DNA from: Bacteroidales bacterium UBA2295
GTDB taxonomy: Bacteria; Bacteroidota; Bacteroidia; Bacteroidales; Tenuifilaceae
Assembly (NCBI GenBank): GCA_002345825.1
Contig: DDWD01000131.1
Location: 6,433-14,674, forward strand
Direction of reading: 5' to 3'
DNA: 8,242 bases
The translations under genes and the position numbers were made by a program. Below are positions 1 through 6,781 of this stretch, one piece after another. The first letter of the stretch is position 1, and each line of letters begins with the position of its first letter. The notes below the pieces were generated by a model, which was not told the origin of the DNA, did not search any database, and worked only from the letters and a program-made list of their open reading frames with translations.

Positions 1-35
1 GATGTTAAACAAACTATAATCCGGCGAGCTTCGAA

Positions 36-68
36 CTCGTCTCGTCTCGTCAACCCTGTTGACGAGAC
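36..68. repeat. Strong hairpin with adjoining CTCGT tandem repeat
   Basis: Positions 44-54 pair perfectly with 58-68, giving an 11-bp stem with a 3-nt loop (core GTCTCGTCAAC/GTTGACGAGAC). The left arm grows out of three tandem CTCGT units at 36-50. A further direct copy of TTGACGAGA lies at 102-110, matching 59-67. No T-tract follows the hairpin on either strand, so it is not a typical intrinsic terminator. It could be a structured 5' leader of a transcript leaving the left edge, or a processing or attenuation hairpin. The pairing is read directly from the sequence; the role is unknown. Confidence 0.6.
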
Positions 69-161
69 AGGCATATATTCTAATCTCGGAAAACTTATTG
101 TTTGACGAGAAACTACCGGACCAATGTTGTTTTAAAGAACGTGTCTCTGTTTTTGACGGTG

Positions 162-192
162 CAAAGATAAATCTTCTTTTTATATCTGCAAT
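162..192 (-). promoter_or_regulatory. Putative Bacteroidota-type promoter directed out of the left edge
   Basis: On the minus strand, TATCTTTG (162-169) matches the Bacteroidota primary sigma -7 element TAnnTTTG exactly. An ATTG (189-192) supplies the -33 TTG with a 19-nt spacer (170-188), which is the expected geometry. It lies just downstream of rsmD on the same strand, so it would start a new unit transcribed leftward from about position 155. The first 150 nt of that transcript hold a boxA-like CGTTCTTTAAAA stretch (130-141) and the strong hairpin at 44-68. The gene it serves is outside the window. Confidence 0.45.
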
Positions 193-209
193 ACCTTTTC
201 CCAAAAAAA

Positions 210-743
210 TTACAATTTAAAGAAACTAAAATGAACATTTCCATAATTTCTGGTCTCCTTGTAATTGCGGAGTTTAGATAGATCTGTTCGTTTCGAATGT
301 TCAATAATAAGCAACCCATTGTTGTTGAGGAGCATATTTTGAAAAACTAGATCGGGAATTGTCTCAACACCCTTGAATTCATATGGTGGATCTGCAAATA
401 TGATATCGAACTGAATTTTGCAATTTTTCAAAAATTTATACGCATCGTGTCTTATTGGGGTAATCTGATCGAGCTGCAGTTCGTTAATTACTTTGCGAAT
501 AAAATTGAAATGCAGATGATTTAGCTCTACCAGATGAATGTTTTTACATCCTCTCGACGCAAATTCAAAACTTATGCTTCCTGTACCAGAGAATAGATCT
601 AGGATACTTATATCATCGAAATCGAAACTATTTGAGAGGATATTAAAAAGCCCCTCCTTTGCAATATCTGTGGTTGGACGGGCTTTTATGCTTTTGGGAG
701 GGCTAAAGATTCTTCCCTTATAAGTTCCGCTAACTATTCGCAT
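210..743 (-). CDS. rsmD: 16S rRNA (guanine(966)-N(2))-methyltransferase RsmD
   Basis: This is an S-adenosylmethionine-dependent methyltransferase. In the RsmD family it methylates N2 of G966 (E. coli numbering) of 16S rRNA during assembly of the 30S subunit, in the cytoplasm. The 177-residue length is close to normal for the family. The N-terminus has the family signature MRIVSGTYKG, then RPTTDIAKEGLFNIL at about 22-36. The SAM-binding motif I is LDLFSGTGSISFEFASRG at about 48-65, with the acidic motif II residue in LVELN (71-75). The catalytic motif IV is FADPPYEF at about 116-123, the DPPY typical of N2-guanine/N6-adenine enzymes. Nothing essential is missing. It is the last gene of a leftward three-gene operon: its ATG (741-743) overlaps the end of the DUF3822 gene by 10 bp, which implies translational coupling. 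A run of seven Ts follows the stop on the coding strand, but no convincing hairpin precedes it. The assignment is firm. Confidence 0.95.
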   Translation of the reverse strand: MRIVSGTYKGRIFSPPKSIKARPTTDIAKEGLFNILSNSFDFDDISILDLFSGTGSISFEFASRGCKNIHLVELNHLHFNFIRKVINELQLDQITPIRHDAYKFLKNCKIQFDIIFADPPYEFKGVETIPDLVFQNMLLNNNGLLIIEHSKRTDLSKLRNYKETRNYGNVHFSFFKL

Positions 744-1582
744 AGCGATAGGTTGAAAAGATTTATGTACTCTGTTTTGTACTGGCTTAGCTGGTAACTA
801 AAATGGGAGTGTTTTATGCTGTCCTCTAGCTTAAGTGACTTGAAAAATCGTTTCAGCAACGTAGAAAAATCTTCTTGATTGGCAAAGTTGCTAAGCTGGG
901 TTATCTCAGTCTCAGCGGGCGAAATATCAAACTGTTTGCAGATGTTTACCAAATGGTAGACCGTATCCTCGCTGTTAATCAGTTTTACTGTTCCGCTATG
1001 CAACAATTTATCTCCGTGCGATAGATTTACAGCAGCAAAACGATTATAAAATGCTATTGTGAGCTGCGGGGTATGTTTAATACTGTTTTTTAAAAGATGA
1101 AATGACAAGGGGGTACTTCCCGCACTTACAACCGATAGATTTGGGAATGTTTTCAAAAGATTTGCTGTTAGTGAGGATGGGATGCTGAAAATACAACTTA
1201 TCTCCTTGCCGATGTTATGGTGACGGATCTCCTCTAGGTCATCGATAATATGCGAAAGAGTAAGTATCTGCTTTGCTTTTTCAGGTATAAAATATTCTTG
1301 TGGAACCAAAGTGAATTTTGGCGATTCGTAGCATAATACTACTTTTTTGAATGGCTTCTTTATCCACTCGTATAGATTCAGGAACCAATCCACCCTGTCC
1401 ATCCAATCATCAGCAAAAACTACGGGTTTGTCGAAATCCTTGTTGACAAGGGCTATAAACAAGTTTCGGGTCAAGTCCTTAACACAAAAAGAAAATCCAT
1501 TCAGGTATCCCTGAATGGATAATTCGTATGATTCGGTACGGAAAGGATCAAAGGTCTCGTCGAAAAGTTCAAACTTTTGCAT
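734..1582 (-). CDS. DUF3822 family protein
   Basis: This 282-residue soluble protein is recognisable as DUF3822, a Bacteroidota family of unknown function that I usually see beside rsmD. It has no signal peptide or membrane segment. The N-terminal half has alternating strands around LSIQGYLNGFSFCVKD (about 21-36) and LFIALVNKDFD (about 41-51). The C-terminal half has strands around LTIAFYNRFAAVNLSHGDKLL (174-194), then a helix YHLVNICKQFDISPAETEI (209-227) and the strand-like segment QLSNF. Repeated strand-strand-helix units of this kind recall actin-like (ASKHA) proteins such as PilM, but I see no clear phosphate-binding loop, so this is only an inference. The ATG at 1580-1582 lies 11 nt after the upstream gene's stop, and the 3' end overlaps rsmD by 10 bp, so the three genes should be co-transcribed. 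The family call is confident; the function is unknown. Confidence 0.85.
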   Translation of the reverse strand: MQKFELFDETFDPFRTESYELSIQGYLNGFSFCVKDLTRNLFIALVNKDFDKPVVFADDWMDRVDWFLNLYEWIKKPFKKVVLCYESPKFTLVPQEYFIPEKAKQILTLSHIIDDLEEIRHHNIGKEISCIFSIPSSLTANLLKTFPNLSVVSAGSTPLSFHLLKNSIKHTPQLTIAFYNRFAAVNLSHGDKLLHSGTVKLINSEDTVYHLVNICKQFDISPAETEITQLSNFANQEDFSTLLKRFFKSLKLEDSIKHSHFSYQLSQYKTEYINLFNLSLCE

Positions 1583-1593
1583 AGTTACCCATC

Positions 1594-2196
1594 CTATTCC
1601 CAGTTACCTGCATTGTTAGTAGCTTCAGTTAACGAACCAACCTGTAGGCCAGGGAAACGCTCCAATTTCTTCCTTAGGTCATTTTCATTAACAACAAGTT
1701 GACGGTCGAGTCCCTTGAGAAGAACATCGTTATGAACTTTAGCCTCAAAAACTTTAATTGTTAGGCCAGAACCAGTTTTCAGTTCACCAGCTCCCATTTC
1801 AAATTCTGCACCTCCAGTGAAAGGAACAAACCTAAGCGAGTCAACTGAGTAACCTTTCTTGAAAAGGCTATCAAGAATGCTAATTTTAACTGTATCACGG
1901 CGAACAAGCCCTTTGGCTACAGCAATGGAGTCATCCATAGAACCAATTTGCCTTACCACGCGGAATGAATCGTGCTTCACGAAATTAATTAGCGTATCGA
2001 AACTTCCTGTGAACTTGTTATGCTCAGAGCGGTAAGCTAGTTGAGCCGTTCTGATATCCTTTAAACGGTTGATGGTTTTTGCATACCTTTTATCCTTTTC
2101 GTTATTGAAACGAATTGGGTTCATGATGCTTTCAAAAACTAGGTACGATAAAACCACTATGGCAATTAGAAGCAGAATTTGATAAACGGTTTTCAT
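1594..2196 (-). CDS. Membrane-anchored pseudopilin-like hypothetical protein
   Basis: The product is 200 residues from the ATG at 2194-2196. A frame extension to a TTG at 2203-2205 would add three residues, but the ATG is preferred because MKT leads straight into a membrane segment. One N-terminal hydrophobic helix (about residues 5-22) is followed by a basic, charged stretch and an extracytoplasmic domain. The segment RLKDIRTAQLAYRSEHNKF (about 44-62), then FTGSFDTLINFVK, resembles the helix-plus-loop of type II secretion or type IV pseudopilins. The GFTLIE-type prepilin peptidase motif is absent, so it is probably anchored and not processed. The C-terminal part is strand-rich (RFVPFTGGAEFEMGAGEL and GLTIKVFEAKVHND). 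It opens the leftward operon with DUF3822 and rsmD; I recall similar proteins beside DUF3822 in other Bacteroidota. Its molecular role is unknown. A role in envelope assembly or trafficking is possible but not shown. Confidence 0.8.
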   Translation of the reverse strand: MKTVYQILLLIAIVVLSYLVFESIMNPIRFNNEKDKRYAKTINRLKDIRTAQLAYRSEHNKFTGSFDTLINFVKHDSFRVVRQIGSMDDSIAVAKGLVRRDTVKISILDSLFKKGYSVDSLRFVPFTGGAEFEMGAGELKTGSGLTIKVFEAKVHNDVLLKGLDRQLVVNENDLRKKLERFPGLQVGSLTEATNNAGNWE

Positions 2197-2224
2197 TTTA
2201 CTCAATTTAATTTAAGTTTGCCTG

Positions 2225-2232
2225 CAAATTTA
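2225..2232 (-). promoter_or_regulatory. Possible -7 element for the leftward operon
   Basis: TAAATTTG on the minus strand matches the Bacteroidota TAnnTTTG -7 consensus and sits about 30 nt upstream of the ATG at 2196, a sensible leader length. The -33 element is poor: the nearest candidate is TTAG at 2251-2254 with an 18-nt spacer, and a true TTG is 25 nt away. The 90-bp divergent gap must also contain the helicase promoter. For that gene I see only a weak TTTG (2217-2220) with TAATTAAT (2241-2248) 20 nt later on the + strand. Confidence 0.35.
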
Positions 2233-2286
2233 TAAACATATAATTAATTTCTAACACCAATAGCTAGATTTATTTCACTTATTGTA

Positions 2287-3714
2287 ATGAAAAAAGAAGT
2301 CCTAAAATCGACTCTAATTAAAAGTATCGGCTTTGAATTAACTAAAAGCCAAGAAATTACATCGCATTTACTTGCGGATTTTTTTACAGATAAAAAATCG
2401 CATCAAATATTCTTGCTTAAGGGTTTTGCCGGTACAGGTAAAACCACTTTAATCGCAGCATGTGTAAGGTCGTTGCTCATACAGGGTATCAAGGTTGTAC
2501 TTTTGGCTCCAACGGGTCGTGCTGCCAAGGTAATATCCCAATATTCAGGATATCCTGCATTTACCATTCATAAATGGATTTATCGTCAGCAATCGCAAAA
2601 GGAGGCAATTGGCCGCTTTGTCCTAAATCGGAATACAAGTACCAACACAATATTTATTGTTGATGAGGCCTCTATGATAAATAACTCCTCAGCCGAAGAC
2701 TCATCCTTTGGATCGGGCAATGTACTAGAGGATCTAATGCAGTTCATTGCAGATGGAGAGAACTGCCGTTTGATGTTGGTGGGAGACCAGGCCCAGCTTC
2801 CCCCCGTTAGACTCGACATTAGTCCTGCCCTCGACAAGCGTGTTCTGGAGAGCTATGGTTACGAGGTTACTGATATCACCCTGCATGAGGTGGTTAGGCA
2901 AGCGGCCGATTCTGGAATTTTGAGTAATGCCACATCTTTGCGAACGCTGATTGCTAAAAACCAAATCGAAATACCTAAGTTTCAACTTGTAGGTTTTGAT
3001 GATATAGTTCGACTGTCGGGTGTCGATTTGGTTGAAACGCTTGAGAGTAGCTATTCAAAAGTGGGAGTGGAGGATACGATAGTCATAAGCTACTCCAATA
3101 AACGAGCAAATAAGTATAATCAGGGTATCCGTAACCAAATTTTGTGGCGTGAGGAGGAACTATCCATTGGGGATCTGTTGATGGTGGTGCGCAACAGCTA
3201 CTTCTGGGTTGAGAGCGTTCCCGATGTGAATTTTATTGCCAATGGCGATATTGTTGAGGTAGTTCGCATAAAGGGTACCAAAGAACTCCACGGGTTTCGC
3301 TTTGCCGAGGTGACGGTAAAGCTGGTTGATTACCAGCAGCAAGAGTTGGATGTGGTGATTATGCTCGATACTTTGGCGCTCGATGGCCCTGCGCTTCCCT
3401 CTAGTAAATCGAATGAACTATACGAGAGCGTTTCGCTCGATTATGCCGATGAGATTAACAAGAGAAATCGTTTTAAAAAGATTAAGGCCGACCCATACTA
3501 CAACGCGCTTCAGGTTAAATTTGCCTATGCTGTAACCTGCCATAAAGCTCAAGGTGGGCAGTGGAGGCATGTGTACATCGATCAGGGGTTTTTTCGTGAT
3601 GATATGATAAGTAAAGAATATCTTCGGTGGCTTTACACCGCTTTAACCCGTGCAACAGAAAAGGTTTACTTAGTGAATTTTGCAAAGAATTTTTATGTTA
3701 CCGATTTTAATTAG
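2287..3714 (+). CDS. RecD-like superfamily 1 ATP-dependent DNA helicase
   Basis: This 475-residue protein is a stand-alone SF1 helicase of the RecD/Dda group, predicted to use ATP hydrolysis to unwind DNA in repair or recombination. The motifs run in order. Walker A (motif I) is GFAGTGKTT at 46-54. Motif Ia is LLAPTGRAAKVIS at about 72-84. Walker B (motif II) is FIVDEASM at 123-130. Motif III is GDQAQLPPV at 166-174. Motif IV is around VISYSNKRAN at about 266-275. The UvrD_C_2-like motif V is VTCHKAQGGQW at 416-426, and motif VI is YTALTRA at 450-456 with the arginine finger at R455. It lacks the long N-terminal domain of RecD2 and no recB or recC is present, so it is not the RecBCD alpha subunit proper. 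A conserved-looking insert between motifs IV and V (about 290-395) probably forms the 2B/SH3-like region. The ATG has an AT-rich upstream region without a clear Shine-Dalgarno, normal for this phylum. The gene diverges from the rsmD operon. The helicase call is firm; the biological pathway is inferred. Confidence 0.92.
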   Translation: MKKEVLKSTLIKSIGFELTKSQEITSHLLADFFTDKKSHQIFLLKGFAGTGKTTLIAACVRSLLIQGIKVVLLAPTGRAAKVISQYSGYPAFTIHKWIYRQQSQKEAIGRFVLNRNTSTNTIFIVDEASMINNSSAEDSSFGSGNVLEDLMQFIADGENCRLMLVGDQAQLPPVRLDISPALDKRVLESYGYEVTDITLHEVVRQAADSGILSNATSLRTLIAKNQIEIPKFQLVGFDDIVRLSGVDLVETLESSYSKVGVEDTIVISYSNKRANKYNQGIRNQILWREEELSIGDLLMVVRNSYFWVESVPDVNFIANGDIVEVVRIKGTKELHGFRFAEVTVKLVDYQQQELDVVIMLDTLALDGPALPSSKSNELYESVSLDYADEINKRNRFKKIKADPYYNALQVKFAYAVTCHKAQGGQWRHVYIDQGFFRDDMISKEYLRWLYTALTRATEKVYLVNFAKNFYVTDFN

Positions 3715-3750
3715 CATTCTACTCATGTATTTCTACGAGTTGATTTTCCG

Positions 3751-3768
3751 AATGGTTATCTAACCATT
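3751..3768 (+). terminator. Inverted repeat after the helicase gene, possible terminator
   Basis: AATGGTTA (3751-3758) is the reverse complement of TAACCATT (3761-3768), giving an 8-bp AT-rich stem with a tight TC turn, 36 nt past the helicase stop. The following bases (AATATTGATAAA) are not a T-tract, so termination efficiency is doubtful. Because the sensor gene follows on the same strand, the hairpin could separate two transcription units. A protein-binding operator is the alternative. Confidence 0.35.
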
Positions 3769-3815
3769 AATATTGATAAACCTATAGCAACTGTTCTAAT
3801 CCAAAAATAAATCCC

Positions 3816-3823
3816 TAAATTTA
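3816..3823 (+). promoter_or_regulatory. Weak -7-like element for the sensor gene
   Basis: TAAATTTA matches seven of eight positions of TAnnTTTG, 25 nt before the sensor ATG at 3849. A possible, poor -33 element (GTTC ending at 3796) lies 19 nt upstream. The leader would be about 20 nt. There is no Shine-Dalgarno. This is the best candidate in the 134-bp gap, but it is not strong. Confidence 0.3.
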
Positions 3824-3848
3824 CCTTGCTAATAAAATTTATGCCACA

Positions 3849-6578
3849 ATGAAAAACAAACGCTCAATCCGTCAAAAGATAATTCTTTACATCCTAACGG
3901 TATTTTCCTTTTTTTATGTGGTTTCCATTGGCTACATCGTAGTCAATTCGCGCCAAACAATTTTAAAGGAAACGCTTGAAAAGACTGAGCTCCTTGCTGA
4001 GAATTCCGCTGGCGAGATCAGCCGATTCTTCGAGAAAAACATCACCATAACTCGCACCTTGGCTCAGGCATTTAGCATATATCAACGCATGCCAAGCGAG
4101 CAATGGTCAAAGCTTTTTCTGGAGATGTATCAACCAGTAATTGAGGCAAATCCTCATGTATACATCATTTGGGATAGCTGGGAGTACTATGGCTATGTAC
4201 CAAACTACGATAAGGATTTTGGGCGAATACTGATGTACGTGTTGCGCGAGGACAATAATGCTTTTACCAGCGCCAAGGAGGAGCGGAGTATGGACGGTGA
4301 TCCCGAAATATATGGAGCTTTTAAAAAAGGGAATGCCGATGATATTTGGGAGCCATATTTAGATGTTGTGGAGGACGGATCGCGCGAAGCGCGTATTATG
4401 ACTACCATTGCCTCACCTGTTCAAATCGACAGTAAGTTTATGGGAATGATTGGTCTCGACCTCGAGCTTAATGCGCTACAGAAACTGGTAAGTGAGGTGG
4501 AGACCCTTGAGGGTGGTTTCGCCTTTTTACTTTCGTACGAGGGAATTATTTCTGGACATCCCAATAATGATTTAATCAGCAAAAGTATAGCAGATTTATA
4601 TCCCCTAGAGGTTGAGCAAGAAAGAGTTATTGAAAGGGTTCAGCAGGCTGAGGAGTTCACTTTTATTCGTACCGATTCCGATGGTAGCACTCACTATATG
4701 TTTTTTACACCAGTTACTGTTGATGGAATTGACAAGAGTTGGTCGCTCGGTATCTCCATACCGTATCGTCAGGTTATGCATACTGCCAATCGTATGCTAT
4801 ATATATCGTTAGCTGTTGGAATTGTGGCGCTACTTGTAATTGTTATCATTCTGCTTATCATCTCAAATGGTTTAACCAAGCCCATAGTAGGAATCACCAA
4901 TTCGCTCAAACGGATGGCCAATGGTGAGATATCCAAGGATCTTATTCTTGATATCAACTCGAACGATGAGATTGAGGAAATGGCCGAAGCGTTTAATCGA
5001 TCCATCGATGGGTTAAACCAAAAAACCTCGTTTGCCCTTGATATTGGTAAGGGACAGCTCGAGAGCGATTTGGAATTGCTGAGCGAAAAAGACATACTTG
5101 GTAATTCGCTTATCGATATGCGAAATAGCCTTAAGCAAGCAAAACAAGAGGAAGATTTAAGAAAGGAAGAGGATAGAAAGCGTGCTTGGGCCAACGAAGG
5201 CTTTGCCAAATTTGCCGATATTCTTCGTCATAACAACGACGATATTCAACTCTTGGCCGATGATATTGTAAAGAATGTAGTAAAATATCTTGAGGCAAAT
5301 CAGGCTGCCATGTTTATTTTAAACGACGAGGAGCGAGGCGATAACTATTTTGAGCTTATATCGGCGTATGCCTGGGACAGGAAAAAGTATCTAAATAAAA
5401 AGGTTGATTTAAAAGAAGGCCTAGTTGGTGCTTGTGCCCTTGAGAAGGAAACCATACAGCTTACCGAAATTCCTGAGGATTATGTCGAGATTACCTCAGG
5501 GCTGGGTAAGGCTACCCCTCGATACGTAGTTTTGGTCCCCCTAAAGCATGAGGAGGCCGTGCTGGGGGTTATTGAATTGGCATCGTTTAAAGTATTTGAA
5601 CAGCATGAGGTTGAGTTTCTCGAGAGAATTGCCGAGAGCATAGCATCAACATTACTTTCTGTTAAGATTAACGCTAAAACTAAAATGCTTCTTGAGCAGT
5701 CGCAGCAACAGGCCGAGGAGATGCAGGCTCAGGAAGAGGAGATGCGTCAGAATATGGAAGAGCTGCAGGCAACTCAGGAAGAGATGGAGCGCAAGCGGGG
5801 CGAGCAAGAACGAATTCAGCAGGAACTGCAGCAAGAGCTAACACTTCTGAATGCCCTAATGGACAACATCCCCGACTATATATACTTTAAGGATGAAAAA
5901 AGCCGATTCATCCGCATAAGTAAGTCGATGGTGTCGCTCTTTGGTGCAAATAGCCCCGATGAACTTGTGGGTAAGTCCGATTTCGATTTCCACACCAAGG
6001 AAAATGCTGAGAAATTCTTCAGCGAGGAGCAGGATATTATGAACTCCAAAACGCCTGTCAAGGACAGAGTTTCCCATGAAACCTTTGATAATGGTAACGA
6101 TAATTGGGTTTCGGTAACTAAAATGCCCCTTTTTGATACATCCGGCAGGGTAGTGGGCACCTGGGGTATTAGTAGGATAATTACCGATGTGAAAGTTGCC
6201 GAACAAAGGGCCGAAACTCTGGCTAAAGAGCTTGAGGAGTACCACGCATTTGTGAAAGCGGTGGATTCGTCTACCTATGTGGCCGAGTATAGAACGAATG
6301 GTGAGATAATTAGGGTTAACAATCCAATGGCGAAGTTGATTGGGCAGGCTGTTGATAAAATTAAGGGAAAGAATCATTCCGACTATTTTAGGGCAGAGCA
6401 AGAAACAGATGCCCACTATAATGCCTTTTGGAATGATTTGCGCAATGGGGTAATCAGGCAGAGAACCTTTAAGGGGATTATTGATTCTAAGGAGGTAAAT
6501 CTCGCCGAAACATATTCACCCATCACAGATATTAAAGGAGAGGTTGTTAAAGTTATTGCTATTGTTGCTAAAGCTTAG
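3849..6578 (+). CDS. Membrane sensor: Cache-HAMP-GAF-coiled coil-PAS-PAS, no output domain
   Basis: This 909-residue protein should sense an extracytoplasmic small molecule and pass the signal inward. Membrane helices lie at about 11-33 and 316-340. Between them is a periplasmic double Cache domain (about 40-305), with typical segments such as VYIIWDSWEYYGYVPNYD (104-121), ASPVQI (188-193) and FMGMIGLDLELNALQKLV (197-214). A HAMP linker follows (about 340-392, with KPIVGITNSLKRMANGEI and NDEIEEMAEAFN), then a second degenerate HAMP-like stretch (393-435). Next are a GAF domain (about 455-605), a glutamine/glutamate-rich coiled coil (606-675) and two PAS domains (about 664-785 and 795-908). 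The stop comes immediately after the last PAS. No HisKA H-box, HATPase N/G boxes, GGDEF, EAL, phosphatase or MCP signalling hairpin is visible, and the next 350 bp on the + strand encode none. It must therefore signal through a partner or bind a ligand without its own output. The domain order is confident; the ligand and partner are unknown. Confidence 0.88.
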   Translation: MKNKRSIRQKIILYILTVFSFFYVVSIGYIVVNSRQTILKETLEKTELLAENSAGEISRFFEKNITITRTLAQAFSIYQRMPSEQWSKLFLEMYQPVIEANPHVYIIWDSWEYYGYVPNYDKDFGRILMYVLREDNNAFTSAKEERSMDGDPEIYGAFKKGNADDIWEPYLDVVEDGSREARIMTTIASPVQIDSKFMGMIGLDLELNALQKLVSEVETLEGGFAFLLSYEGIISGHPNNDLISKSIADLYPLEVEQERVIERVQQAEEFTFIRTDSDGSTHYMFFTPVTVDGIDKSWSLGISIPYRQVMHTANRMLYISLAVGIVALLVIVIILLIISNGLTKPIVGITNSLKRMANGEISKDLILDINSNDEIEEMAEAFNRSIDGLNQKTSFALDIGKGQLESDLELLSEKDILGNSLIDMRNSLKQAKQEEDLRKEEDRKRAWANEGFAKFADILRHNNDDIQLLADDIVKNVVKYLEANQAAMFILNDEERGDNYFELISAYAWDRKKYLNKKVDLKEGLVGACALEKETIQLTEIPEDYVEITSGLGKATPRYVVLVPLKHEEAVLGVIELASFKVFEQHEVEFLERIAESIASTLLSVKINAKTKMLLEQSQQQAEEMQAQEEEMRQNMEELQATQEEMERKRGEQERIQQELQQELTLLNALMDNIPDYIYFKDEKSRFIRISKSMVSLFGANSPDELVGKSDFDFHTKENAEKFFSEEQDIMNSKTPVKDRVSHETFDNGNDNWVSVTKMPLFDTSGRVVGTWGISRIITDVKVAEQRAETLAKELEEYHAFVKAVDSSTYVAEYRTNGEIIRVNNPMAKLIGQAVDKIKGKNHSDYFRAEQETDAHYNAFWNDLRNGVIRQRTFKGIIDSKEVNLAETYSPITDIKGEVVKVIAIVAKA

Positions 6579-6630
6579 TGCTATTTGTCGAGGCTGTACA
6601 AAAAAAGTAATGATATGATTTCCGACTTTG

Positions 6631-6650
6631 TTTTAGGAACTGTTTAAGTT
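6631..6650 (+). repeat. Left terminal inverted repeat
   Basis: TTTTAGGAACTGTTTAAGTT matches the reverse complement of 6830-6849 at 19 of 20 positions; the mismatch is at 6637, G against A. The inner 13 bp (AACTGTTTAAGTT) are a perfect inverted copy. Confidence 0.75.
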
Positions 6651-6676
6651 TAAATTAGTACTTTGATTTTCAGTTG

Positions 6677-6696
6677 CCACGGGCTTAAGCCCGTGG
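6677..6696. repeat. Perfect 20-bp palindrome, copy 1
   Basis: CCACGGGCTTAAGCCCGTGG is its own reverse complement and recurs identically at 6782-6801. As single-stranded DNA or RNA it can form a GC-rich hairpin. Palindromes of this look occur repeatedly in Bacteroidota intergenic DNA as far as I recall. No T-tract follows, so it is not a classic terminator. Confidence 0.85.
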
Positions 6697-6716
6697 AAGA
6701 AATAAGTGACAAATAA

Positions 6717-6728
6717 TGGCTTTAGCCA
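6717..6728. repeat. Short hairpin unit 2 of the array
   Basis: TGGCTTTAGCCA has 5-bp arms TGGCT/AGCCA around a TT centre. It shares the GGCTnnAGCC core of the flanking 20-bp palindromes, and its centre lies 36 bp from the centre of copy 1. Confidence 0.6.
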
Positions 6729-6748
6729 CATTTTAATATTTAATTATG

Positions 6749-6760
6749 GGGCTGAAGCCC
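6749..6760. repeat. Short hairpin unit 3 of the array
   Basis: GGGCTGAAGCCC has 5-bp arms GGGCT/AGCCC around a GA centre and the same GGCTnnAGCC core. Its centre is 32 bp after that of unit 2 and 37 bp before that of the second 20-bp palindrome. Confidence 0.6.
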
Positions 6761-6781
6761 AGCAGTCATCAACCTTTTTGA

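Noticed and set aside
18..45. A T-arm-like motif (GAG-TTCGAAG-CTC on the minus strand) suggesting a tRNA or tRNA-derived attachment site.
   Set aside because: No matching 5' acceptor strand, D arm or anticodon arm is found at the expected distance, and the neighbouring hairpin has an 11-bp stem with a 3-nt loop, which is not a tRNA arm.
1..74. A minus-strand frame opening with ATG at 72-74 and staying open for 24 codons to the left edge.
   Set aside because: It runs through the 11-bp hairpin and the CTCGT tandem repeat, and the peptide (MPVSSTGLTRRDEF...) does not resemble a known N-terminus. Too little is visible to call a gene.
2197..2205. TTG start at 2203-2205, which would lengthen the pseudopilin-like protein by three residues.
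   Set aside because: An ATG three codons later leads directly into the hydrophobic segment and is the more probable start.
2287..3714. The possibility that the helicase belongs to a defence or RecBCD-like system.
   Set aside because: No nuclease, recB/recC or other defence gene adjoins it; its neighbours are rsmD-operon housekeeping genes and a sensor, and stand-alone RecD-like helicases are ordinary in this phylum.
5856..6416. A 186-codon minus-strand open frame inside the sensor gene, and a similar 146-codon one at 4769-5209.
   Set aside because: Both are antisense shadows of a coding region whose forward frame carries clear HAMP, GAF and PAS domains. Their translations show no recognisable domain.
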